Below are positions 1 through 9,328 of a DNA stretch of 64,000 bases, one piece after another. Source of the stretch: Desarmillaria ectypa (Eukaryota; Basidiomycota; Agaricomycetes; Agaricales; Physalacriaceae); assembly GCA_030407005.1 (NCBI GenBank), contig JAUDYN010000010.1, positions 992,001 through 1,056,000 of the forward strand, given 5' to 3'. The position numbers were made by a program, and so were the translations under genes. The notes below the pieces were generated by a model, which did no database searches, was not told where the DNA came from, and saw only the letters and a list, made by a program, of their open reading frames with translations. How positions within the stretch are numbered: the first letter of the stretch is position 1; each line of letters opens with the position of its first letter.

Positions 1-1042
1 TCGGTTAATGGTGGTACGTCGCCTACATCTCCTGCGACAAGTGGTGCGGTTAGCCCTGGGGTTCCTTCGGCCTCTGTTGTATCCAAGGATTCCAATGTTT
101 TGCGGTTGTCATCTTCGGTGACGAGACCCGCTGCGTCGTTGCTATTATCGAAGCCCTTCAAGTGTCCCAAGCCGAATTGCAATAAGAGTTATAAGCAAGC
201 TAATGGTACGTCACCCTTTCAAGCTCTTTCAAGCAGTGCACTTATGTCTCTTGAATCTATCAGGTCTAAAATACCATATGACACATGGCAGTTGCAACTT
301 CGCGCCTCCAAAAGATCTTGAACATGTCCAGGCACTTTTGGAGCGTAAACGTCGAGACAGAGCAGCGGCTGCGGCCGCCGGCGGATATCCTGAATCATCT
401 GATGCTTCGCAGCCTTCTACACCACTCCCATCGAATCCATCAACTCCTACATCTCCCTATCCTGATTTACAAATTTCCGATGCGGAGATGCGTGAAGTGG
501 AGCGAGAGGCTGAACGGCGTCTGAGGCCTTTTGCCTGCGGAGTTGGTGACTGCCAGAGAAGATACAAGAACATGAATGGGTTGCGATACCACTACCAGCA
601 CTCGGGGGAACACGGAGCTGTCGGATTGGCGTTATTGGCCAGTGGAGTCCACGAGTGTCTCGGCAATAACGGGGGTAGCAGCAGCGCGAGTAACAGTCGC
701 GAGGCTAGCGCCGTCAGAGGTGACAGGGAAGGGAGGAAGATACGTGTTGGTGGCAGTGCACCGGGCAGCCGTTCGGGTAGTTTAAGTCGCACCGGGACTC
801 CGGTGCCTGCTGTAGGTATGGGACAGCTACCTAACCATACACAGCAGTACGCCCCGCCGTCGCAGCCGCCCCAGTTTCAGAACCAGATCGCGTACCAGCA
901 ACGATTCGCAGAACACCAGCGTGCACAATATGCGCAGCAGTTCCAGCAACAAGGAATGATCGTCCAACAGTCACAGCAGTATGCTGCCGTGCTCTATCCG
1001 CCTACGTCTGCGGTCGGGATGGACGTTGCCATGTCGGGGTGA
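1..1042 (+). CDS. C2H2 zinc-finger regulator, Sfp1-like (5' truncated)
   Basis: This is the C-terminal part of a C2H2 zinc-finger transcription regulator; the 5' end lies outside the window. Exons are <1..205 and 264..1042, with a 58-nt GT-AG intron inside the first finger. The joined reading gives FKCPKPNCNKSYKQANGLKY followed by HMTHG, a Sfp1-type finger. A second finger lies after an acidic/charged linker (PFACGVGDCQRRYKNMNGLR, then YHYQHSG). The tail is Ser/Gly- then Gln-rich, as in activation regions. Yeast Sfp1 links nutrient signalling to ribosome biogenesis genes; a similar role here is inference from the finger spacing only. The stop is the TGA at 1040-1042. Confidence 0.8.
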
Positions 1043-2551
1043 TTGCTGTTTCTAAGAACTCGGTGGAGTTGCCCAGTCATTCTTTGTGTTGTCCACGTCG
1101 ACTTGGAGCCTTTGCGTGATCGGTCGATTTGTCGGATTAAAAAGTATTAACCTATACATACCTATTTGTTTCTCACTATCCCTCCCCATCGCATGAATCT
1201 TTCTTTATTGTTTCTGTTGCCGTGTTCCAGTACCTTATTTCTCACATTACTTGCTTTACTAGTACATTCTTCGACCTTTTCTTTCTTTTTTCCCGGCTTT
1301 CTCATCCGATACTCACCTTCCTCCCTCCCGCACTCGCCGCCTCGCCAACAACCAGCATCGGCCCCGTAAACAGCTTCACCGCCACTGCTTGCACGACCTG
1401 TCATTCCGCACTTGCAGGGTTGATCCTTGTACGCGGCGAGCATGCCTCCTACGAATGCATGTACGTTATCGTACGGCCGACATCGACAAAAAGTCATTCC
1501 TTGCCCAAAAAATCGAAAAAGCTCAAAATTAGACATTCCGGCGGTGCAAGTTGGGGCGACTACCTATCTTCCATGCATTCAGGGAGACTGCTTTCATTAA
1601 TCCGAATTCTCTCTGTGTCAATAGATACGACCTCCATTTTCAGCCGTCATCACTATTTCGGTTCTCGGTCTCCGTATGCTCGTATCGTCCTTGTTGTCAT
1701 CGTCGCTATCTATCATATTTCCGTTCCCCCCATCATCACCTACATTAGTTGCCCTCACCACTTGTCTTCTATTACTTACCTCGATTAAGTACGAGGTATA
1801 TCTACTGTATACGATATACTTACTGGCTCAAATGTAGCTCCTGTATATTTTGTATATCTTTTGTTCCCATGGTGGCGGCGCACACCATGCTCAATGAGAG
1901 AGTTGTATATAATATGAAGGCTGTCTCGACATGTTCTAGAGTAGAATTCTGGATTGCGTCTCTCCAGGAGGTGGCGCTTGGAGAAGCTGCGTTCACATGG
2001 ATGTCAGAATGCATATTGTGTCCGGGGCTGAGAAAGAATCGCTCTTTGGACGCTCCGTTCTATTCCCAGCGTGTTTTGATACAGGGTCGTTTGACTAACG
2101 TATAGAACAAAGAAGCGACGGGGCCAACATGATAAATTGCGCCTAGACGGAAGGTGGTGATTTCCCCAGCATGCACGTCCCGGTCAGTAGGTTTCTTTGT
2201 GTACAAGAACGGCCAAAGGGGAAGAGTAGGGAGGGCGGGGAAGAACCGGAGTTTCAAACCTAGCCTAGGTAAGAAGGTGACCCTCGCCACAGAAGCGAGT
2301 AGGAAATAAAACGATCGGTAACTCGGGCGGGCATCCTACTGGTTAGAGTTTGAGCTTACAGATAGAAGTAATACCCCAAGTTTGGAAACAAGGACCCTGG
2401 TAGAACGTTAAACGTGTGAGCATGGGGGGTACGACGCGTCATGCATTATTAACATTACGCGACTCGTTTCTTTTTGGAGGAACGTGTTTTGATCGTGGGT
2501 CCGTCGGAGCGCAGGAGGAGTGGCTTTTTGTGACAGATCAACTCAGTGTAC

Positions 2552-2570
2552 CTCTCTCTCTCTCTCTCTC
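2552..2570. repeat. (CT)n microsatellite
   Basis: An uninterrupted CT dinucleotide run of about 19 nt, visible directly. Confidence 0.9.
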
Positions 2571-2612
2571 CACGCCACGAGAAATTAAATGTTAAATGTG
2601 GCCTCGTGGCTT

Positions 2613-2630
2613 GGAAGGAAGGAAGGAAGG
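2613..2630. repeat. (GGAA)n microsatellite
   Basis: Four to five tandem GGAA units, 40 nt after the CT run. Confidence 0.9.
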
Positions 2631-3439
2631 ATTTGGAATGTGAAAGGGTTTAAAGACCGGTTTTCTGGATAAGATTTCCTAAATTCCTAATGAGTTCCGA
2701 ATGTCTTCAAGGCTCATTATGTATATGTATTTTCGGTGGATGTATACGTAGATTCCGAGTTTTTGGGAGAAAATTCATTGCTGAGGTCGAGCGGGTATGT
2801 AACGTTTGCTTCAAAGTTTTTATCGATTATCATAGGGACTTCTTTTTGGTGCCTTGGTAGATACCGCGATATCCCGCAAGTTTTTATCGCGCGTTCGTGT
2901 AGCACAAAGTCTTCTTCGTTGCGGTCTAGGCCTCAACCCGCCCCAACACCGCCCGCTATAAGGCGTCGATATTAGTCCCAACGTCCGACAACATCCTCTC
3001 GTCCAGATATGGAGATGGAAAGCCCCGGATAGTGGAATCGTGAGGAAGGATGATGAGGTAAGAGTACCACTACTTCACACGTCCGTCCGTCACATACTAT
3101 ACATTCCCCGGCGAGCAAGGCACCGGCATGCTGGGTATTCCGTAGCGTTTTAGTAGTAGGTGAAGTATGAAGGGTTGTCATTGATTTTTCAACACAGCTC
3201 GTTATCTTCGTCTCTTCTAGCAGCCGATCCCTTCTTACACCGTGTTGGCTCCCACGTCCGTGATGTGCTGAAGCTATGACTTTTTCTCACGCTCTACTAC
3301 ATGCCTCTCTCAATGACATATCCTTCCTGTTATCTTGTTTCCGCTTGCATTTCACCTTTCTCCCGTCAGCCTGGGCTTGGTGTTAAGATGAACGCGGCAG
3401 GGTTTTCTGCCCACGGCTCGCTGGTGCTCAATTGTAATG

Positions 3440-4217
3440 GACTCCTCTAACGCAGCTCAGGCTGTCCTAAGCACATAATCCATCTGGTACCAGGACGTAT
3501 TGTCCACCAAGGCATCAGAGTTCCAGCGAACTGGGAAAATTTGGCGTTGTTGTCTTTCTTCAGCGCTTCGACGACATCGACGACCCTCTTCGCGCTAGCA
3601 CCAGACTCCGTCCCAGCACAACCACAAACCCCTCCTCTTTCAGCTCATCAGCATATTGCACCGCCAACATGTTCAAAGCCGCCTCTCCGCAGAGGCTGAT
3701 GCGTTTTCGATAGCCCCAAATGAGACCTTACAAGGTTTCCTCTTCGGCCTCATTTTTTATACCCTCGTTTTAAGCGAAAAGGTACGATAGTTCTATTGTT
3801 CCATAGGGAGAAAAGTTTTTTCTATCACGTTTTAACTGGCGGCTTTTTCAGTACCGAGAAAGGCTTTGCTGAAATGAAACCTTTTGAGTTTTCGTTTTTT
3901 TACGAGCTGAAATGCGCTGGCATCTGTTGTGCTTACTGAATAGATCCCTGAACGGACTCTCCGTGTAAGGGACGCTGCAATTTGGAAAGAAGAGGATGCG
4001 AAGATGATCCTTTTCTCTCTCCCTTGGCGGAGGGTGGGGAGGAGATGCGATGCGGTGCGGGCTGATGAGGTTGGTGGCAAGGTAGGATTCTAGAGTGGAG
4101 GATGTCGAACCCGCCTATGGCAGCGTTGATGATGATGATGTCTAGAGGCATCGGAGGTGATATCGACGTCAGTGAGGGTGTCGATGCCTTTGAGTGGAGT
4201 GGTGCTACGAGTGTCAT
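3440..4217 (-). pseudogene. Decayed short-chain dehydrogenase/reductase (SDR)
   Basis: Minus-strand fragments of an SDR NAD(P)-binding protein are scattered over about 780 nt. Near 4098-4145 the frame reads LDIIIINAAIGGFDI, matching the NNAG region after the Rossmann fold. Near 3630-3680 another frame reads AALNMLAVQYADELKEEGF, which follows the catalytic YxxxK helix in this family. Near 3507-3600 a third frame reads ASAKRVVDVVEALKKDNNAK then FSQFAGTLMPW, the usual C-terminal end. The pieces are in family order but in different frames. The catalytic Tyr segment and the PGWV loop are missing, so the gene is dead. There is no intact paralog in the window. Confidence 0.7.
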
Positions 4218-4990
4218 TCGAGAAACGGGATGTCTGACGTGATGATTGTAGTCGTGCTTGGGAGGAGGGCAGGCGGGTCCCCTGTGTGATGGTTTTATTC
4301 TATCAATTCTTCATTTCAAGTGCCAGTTCGCATCTTGGGGATTCTTATGTTGGGGGTGATGATCGCTTTAATTTATAGCTCCGTGGAAGAATAACCTTCC
4401 GGGAAAAAAAACAATGAATAATGGAGGAGCAAGACTTTAGTGACGGCCTGCGTGTCATGTACTGGCCAACCGGGTTTTCAAGTCATTACCGCTGACTTGT
4501 ACGGGCAACTAGTACGCCCGAGAAGAAGACGAAACCTTACTAGGACTGGTGCGACGACCCGGAGGTGTAAATCCAAATAAAACTGTGAATAGGGGTGGAA
4601 GAAGAACGACTATCAGATCGTAAATTATTGACCGTTGGCGGAATGGATACAAACGAGTCCCAAGGTCTACGCTTCTTATGTCTGGAGAATCTAGGGACTG
4701 ACCCGTTTAATATTGCTCGTCACCTGTCAGCATCCGGACACTCTCAGTCGGCTCATAAATCGCATTTACAGTGGGAATGTTCGTTGAAAAGGCGGGGAAT
4801 GGGAGAAGGGATAGTATGGTGCGAAATTTGGCTTTTGAGAGAGGAATGTTGACAGCGGGGGGGGGTGCTAGTTAGCTGCGGTAGTTAATATTACACGCCA
4901 AGTAGTATCAAGGAAGGGTGTAAACTGATTGAAAACAGTCTCTTGAGGACAAGTGAACTGCGCTCCAGGGCACGTGGTGGGCACTGGGCA
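4218..4990. other. Intergenic region, no supported gene
   Basis: No domain-bearing frame was found on either strand. The 85-codon frame at 4595..4852 has no recognisable content. The stretch contains a G-run (about 4857-4866) and ends at the tRNA terminator. Confidence 0.5.
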
Positions 4991-4993
4991 AAG

Positions 4994-5000
4994 AAAAAAA
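4994..5000 (-). terminator. RNA polymerase III T-run terminator
   Basis: Seven consecutive T residues on the minus strand begin 15 nt after the 3' end of the tRNA-Pro gene, the expected Pol III termination signal. Confidence 0.8.
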
Positions 5001-5015
5001 GTTATACCTGATTAC

Positions 5016-5108
5016 GGGCTTGACTGGGAATTGAACCCAGGACCTCCTCGAGGAATATATCCTGGCGAATTGCCCTAACAAGGAATCATACTACTAGACC
5101 ATCAAGCC
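5016..5108 (-). tRNA. tRNA-Pro (AGG) with 21-nt intron
   Basis: The minus strand folds as a tRNA. The acceptor stem GGCTTGA pairs with TCAAGCC, the D-arm carries GGTCTAGTAGTATGA, and the T-arm is CTGGG TTCAATT CCCAG. The anticodon stem CCTTG/CGAGG (one G-U pair) closes the loop TTAGGGT with anticodon AGG (5074..5076), which reads CCU proline codons. A 21-nt intron (5052..5072) sits at the canonical position one base 3' of the anticodon. The mature length without the intron is 72 nt. A T7 terminator follows. SLD5 starts 136 nt away on the opposite strand. Confidence 0.9.
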
Positions 5109-5243
5109 GCGATTAGCATTTCTATCGCTATCTTTCCAAGCCCCCCTCCATACATATACTCGACCCATCTACGACCGTAACGATTCGAATAATACCAGCA
5201 AACGCGGAAAGTCTCACCTAAGAACGTAGTTCAGCATCCCTTG

Positions 5244-6200
5244 ATGGACTGGGATGACGAGTACACTCTGCCAGCCACCTCGTCCAAAGGCGACGCTCTC
5301 GACTTTCTCAATCTCAATGCGCCAGAAAGTGAGATGCCACTCTCCGAGCTCATCCGGCATTGGATGAACGAACGACACGCGCCGACGATCCTTGCAGCGC
5401 AAGAACAGCTTTTAGGCTTGTTACTCGACCACATACGGCGGCAGGTTCGCTCGCTCTCGTATTATTCAGTGTTCTCGTTATCTGATTTTCTTTTTTGTTT
5501 GTAGACAGACACGGTACAAGCACTCCGTGGCGACCCCTCCACCTCGGAAGAAGAGCATGTCCGTATCATGCTCGTACAGACAGAGGTGGAACGCGTCAAG
5601 TTTATCGTGCGCTCGTACATCCGGACGCGGCTCTACAAGGTGCAAATAACGTTCGAGAGCAGCCGAATGAGACTGAATGCGAGAGTAGATTGAGAAGTAT
5701 GCGAGGTTCATTACTACCGATGCAGAGATCCAGACGCGACTGACGATGGCGGAAAAAGCGTATGCGAGCAGGTGGGTTGGATTGAGTTTTGCTGGTATTG
5801 TTATATTGTAGTACTAATTGATGTCAGTCAAGCGCAACATACGGATCGACATTTACATTATTCGGTGCTTCAGAGTCTGCCACCAGCACAGGCGCACCTC
5901 GATGACCAACCCATCTTTGTCCCACCCATGAGTATATCTGTTGACTTAGTATTATCCTGCTGTTTTCAGACTTTTCTGCAGTAACACAACCGAACAAATC
6001 CCGTGCCGTCTTTGCTTACGCACTCAAAAAATGCCCGCCTGTCCGTTTGCCAGAGTACGTGATATCGAATCCTTACCTCTCCCTCTTTCTAAACATTTTA
6101 CAGCGGGATGACCCTCTCTCTGGAGAAAGATCAGCTCACGCTCGTCCCATTCTACGCCGTAGAGCATCTGGTAGAACGAGGGGATGCAGAACTCGTCTGA
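5244..6200 (+). CDS. SLD5: GINS complex subunit Sld5
   Basis: Sld5 is one of the four GINS subunits of the CMG replicative helicase, needed for origin firing and fork progression in the nucleus. Six exons (5244..5444, 5505..5639, 5689..5771, 5828..5931, 5970..6054, 6104..6200) give 234 aa, close to the usual 220-230. The N-terminus LIRHWMNERHAPTILAAQEQ is the Sld5 A-domain helix. The middle RTRLYKIEKYARFI and the end KDQLTLVPFYAVEHLVERGD match the C-terminal B-domain. The start is the ATG at 5244, the first in frame before the conserved acidic region. Its stop is 42 nt from the stop codon of the convergent NC2-alpha gene, so the two 3' ends must overlap as transcripts. Confidence 0.93.
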
Positions 6201-6242
6201 ATGTAGAATATTTGTGTATTACTATACTATATAATATTAATG

Positions 6243-6979
6243 CTACCGTCTAGGCATGAATGGCTTGTCGTCTCCATCCCAGTCGTCATCATTCCCATGG
6301 CCATTCGTAGTTTGCTCTTCCCTTTCGTCTTGCTCTTCCTGTTCCGGCTCCTGTTCCGGCTCCATCACCACGTCTTTTACCTCCTCCTGCTCCTTCACCT
6401 GCTCCTCGCCCTTCTTCTTCCTTCTCCTCTTCGTCGGTGCCCCTTCACTACCTCCATCCTTCGCTGCAGTGCCCTCCTTCTTCGCCTTTCCCCTCTTCCT
6501 CTTCCCACCCTCCGCCAGCTCTACATCCATATCAATCGTCCCACCGGCTGAAGGGTCCGGCACGCCCTCCACGATCTCCTTCAAGAAATCCAGCATCTCC
6601 GTCGTCTCCACGGCATGTTTTCTATATCAGTGTCAGAGTATCAGCATGGATGGCCACGACACGCAGGATACGACACGCACAGATGATATGCCTCCACCTT
6701 TTTCGACCCCCGTTCCGACGTGACTTTGTGTGCTTCTTCGATGATGAGCCCAAGGAACATCTCCAGAGCTTTCGCTGCATGTACGTCAGAGGTTACTCGG
6801 TGCTTCGAGCCTGGGAGGCGTACATATCACGATGGGCGTCGCCTGTGCTACCTTGCCAACTTCTTCGTCTTTCTGCATTATTTTCTTTATCCTGGCCTAC
6901 TCGGGCTAGTCAGTAAGGTTATCATTACAGGGCGCGAACTCACGACGGGGAATTTTGTTTGTCGGTTCTTGTTTTTCAT
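6243..6979 (-). CDS. BUR6: Negative cofactor 2 alpha / DRAP1 (Bur6)
   Basis: The histone-fold alpha subunit of NC2 pairs with Dr1 (NC2-beta) and binds TBP on DNA to control basal transcription. Exons on the minus strand are 6944..6979, 6824..6896, 6681..6774 and 6243..6621, giving 193 aa. The N-terminus KFPVARIKKIMQKDEEVGKV and the following VISKALEMFLGLIIEEAHKV and GSKKVEAYHLKHAVETTEML are diagnostic of DRAP1. After the fold (about residues 10-95) comes a fungal extension rich in Lys/Arg and then in Glu, ending DDDWDGDDKPFMPRR. The ATG at 6979 is chosen because it lies a few residues before the histone fold and is followed by a short exon with clean splice sites. Confidence 0.93.
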
Positions 6980-7093
6980 TTCGGACAACAGCAAGGAGAT
7001 GTGTTCAAGGAAGGCTAAGATGATGAGTAAACAGGATCACGTCCGTCGGAGATTCCCTGAGCACGGCCACGGCGGAGTCCGAAGCAGATGAAG

Positions 7094-7160
7094 TCATTAG
7101 GGTATATGATACTGGGTTCAGTTCTACTGAGGAGGTCCTAGGTTTGATTCCCAGTAACAC
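7094..7160 (+). other. tRNA-like sequence with Pol III B-box
   Basis: The segment GAGGAGGTCCTAGGTTTGAT followed by TCCCAGT closely resembles the T-arm side of the tRNA-Pro gene 2 kb away (opposite strand). It contains a near-consensus B box, GGTTTGATTCC, at 7141..7151. A weaker A-box-like stretch lies at about 7098..7108. No clean acceptor or anticodon stem forms, so it is not a functional tRNA. It could be a tRNA relic or the head of a SINE, and it runs straight into the hairpin at 7162. Confidence 0.45.
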
Positions 7161-7161
7161 C

Positions 7162-7258
7162 GGGGAGAACTCTTGCACAGGTATAATAGAAAATATCACT
7201 GCTTTTATTCTTACATTTTTAAGGTATTTTCTATTATACCTTTGCAAGATGTTTCCCC
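7162..7258. repeat. 36-bp inverted repeat (hairpin)
   Basis: Arms at 7162..7197 and 7223..7258 are inverted copies with about five mismatches. Both contain the core TTGCANAGGTATAATAGAAA, and they are separated by a 25-nt loop. The outer ends are GGGG/CCCC. The arms would fold into a long RNA or cruciform hairpin. No coding frame overlaps meaningfully. It may be a foldback element or the body of a tRNA-headed SINE. Confidence 0.75.
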
Positions 7259-7847
7259 ACTGTCAGGCTCACTTAAAATCGTATTTGTCTTAAAAGGCTC
7301 CTGCTAAATCCCCGACAAGGATAGTAGTCCAGCTTAGAACGTCCGGACGGGGAAAATTTCAATTGGGACTCAGGGGATTCAATCCAAGCGTACAGGGACT
7401 TCAATATCGCCACTAGGAAAGCACCTTAAGATGAATATCCGAAACTCAGGAATATTAGCATAGCAAGGGGTATAGTGAAGCACTGCATCGATTCCATCCA
7501 TTAAATAAGATGAATCCTGAGGTCGGAGTATACATGTCATAAAATAGTTGTGGCGTGTCCCTGGTGCGCTTTCAAAATAATCAGCGAATCAACGCAGCAC
7601 GCAGATTGAAAAAAAGGCACTTTACCATGGGTAGGAGGTAATTGGACAAGGACAAGATGAATGTTCTCTTGATGTAGCATGCAGATCAGATCCTTATACG
7701 TTTCCTTGTCGAGCATTAGTGATGGTATCATTACACTATGGTAGTACAGCCAAATAAATCATGGATATCTATACAGGCGGTGACAGCTTTCGCTCCCTGC
7801 GCAACAAATATTCAGTTTATTCCTTCGTGTTTCAGCTAACAATGATA
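7259..7847. other. Intergenic region, no supported gene
   Basis: This stretch is downstream of both flanking genes. The open frame 7537..7731 on the minus strand has no recognisable content. Confidence 0.5.
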
Positions 7848-8849
7848 TTACCCATTCGCATTCCCCAGTAGCTCCTCGAACCTTCGCCTGAAATTCTCTA
7901 GCTGCGAATCAAACTCGTGTCCGGTACTGTGTCCGTGGTCCATCTGGAATGCCTGGCACTCTCGGATGAACTGCTCGAGATCTTTGACGCGCATTATGGA
8001 TAGTTCTGGCTCGTTGGAACCGCGAGCTCGAGCGAGATATGAGGCTACCATAGTTGAGATGCCTCCTGGAAGAAAAATCAGTGTGGGGGATGGGTATGAG
8101 TTTCTTTTGTGTTCTCACCGATGATGGATATGGCGATCGAGGTCTGTTGAGGCATTGAGCGAAGAGGAATTTTTCATAGAGAGAGCTAAGAATCTGACCT
8201 GTTTGCCGGAGGTCGCAGCCGATAACCCCGTCGTAAGTGCACCCAACAGGACCTGCAGACCTGAAAGTCTTGAGCACGACTAGTAACGCCTGTCTGATAA
8301 CCAGCTAGCTACCCACCTATCGCAATATTAAGCGCATAACCTGTCATCCTCGCTTTCAAAACATATTTTTCCCTCGCCGTTTCCGCGGTACTCAGGGTAG
8401 GCTGCAAGCGCTCGCCTACTGTTTTAAGACGTGGGGGCTATGTATAAAGCGTGGATTTAGCCACACGTACTCTTCCATGAGGCCAAACGCACTTTTTCCG
8501 ACCTATCAATGGGGATGATCCAGTCAATATCGGATCTTCGTGAGGCCCGCCGCCCCGGTGAGATTGAGTCCTGACGCACAGCGTCTGGTAGGGGAGGTAA
8601 GGGGTTGTTCGAGAGGCTGTGAAGGGGTGCGTACGATGCGTCCGACCTGGGCGCGTCACCTTGGTCGGACAGCGGTGAGCTGTGTCTGATAGAAGTGTAT
8701 GGCGACTGAGTCCTCTCTGGACCGATTATTGGGACTGGAGCCGCAATGGCAGGTCCGGGGCCAGAGTTGAGAGCCAGGGAGGAGCTGCCCTGGGTCTGAG
8801 AGTGAGAGTTTCCACTACGGTCGAGAGCCTGAGAGTGATCCATAGCCAA
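7848..8849 (-). CDS. Fungal SLATT-domain two-TM protein
   Basis: Five exons (8471..8849, 8317..8418, 8199..8260, 8119..8143, 7848..8065) give 261 aa. Residues 1-125 are a Ser/Pro-rich, probably disordered cytosolic region. From about residue 127 the sequence GERLQPTLSTAETAREKYVL leads into two hydrophobic helices (MTGYALNIAIGLQVLLGALT; then SIAISIIGGISTMVASYLAR) with the sharp turn of SLATT domains. An acidic helix (RVKDLEQFIRECQAFQMDHG) follows. SLATT proteins are known from bacterial and fungal genomes as predicted pore-forming effectors tied to conflict systems; the function of the fungal form is unproven. The fourth exon is only 25 nt. Start codons at 8849 and 8843 are both possible. Confidence 0.82.
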
Positions 8850-9328
8850 AGGTGACCGATGAAAGGGTATTTAGAGTCTCCCTAAGCGAGAGAGATGTGT
8901 CGAAGTTCATCAGCGACATGCGTACGGCAGCATACTTATATCCATAATTCGGAGGCGGAGACGAAGGTTCGTTGCATCCGCATGTTGCAGATGGAGCTGG
9001 TTCAAAAAAGCACGTAAAAGCGCTCAGTGATCAAAACCTTTCCGGACGAACTTTAACTTTTGAGACCACGTTATTCTTGTTTCATTACAGCGCCGTACGT
9101 TAGGGTTGTGCAAATATAAAACATTTTGAGGAATTTAAGATGATTCGAGTGTTGACTGACAGAATGTTATTGGTCAGCTTCTCGTACTTACATAGTTGTA
9201 CATGTACTAATTCATTTTCATTCCCATCCGGAGATGAGTAAATTCCTGTGCCTCTAACAGATTGTTCTCTATGTAGTACAAACCCTTCTGGTTTTCTAAA
9301 TATTATATTACTTTTGGGCGTCCGCGGT
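8850..9328. other. Intergenic: SLATT promoter side / URA2 3' side
   Basis: This is 479 nt between two minus-strand genes. It must contain the SLATT promoter and the URA2 3' region. No TATA box of clear quality was seen. Confidence 0.5.

Larger units (their letters stand above)
1043..3435. other. Intergenic region, no supported gene
   Basis: This is 2.4 kb of pyrimidine-biased, AT-rich sequence downstream of the zinc-finger gene. The open frame at 1222..1788 on the + strand has no domain, follows directly on a CT-rich stretch and looks like 3' untranslated or intergenic sequence. Two microsatellites lie near 2.55-2.63 kb. Nothing else was recognised. Confidence 0.5.

Noticed and set aside
1222..1788. 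188-codon open frame on + strand downstream of the zinc-finger gene
   Set aside because: Composition is Phe/Leu/Ser-rich from CT-rich DNA, there is no domain, and the position fits a 3' UTR or intergenic region.
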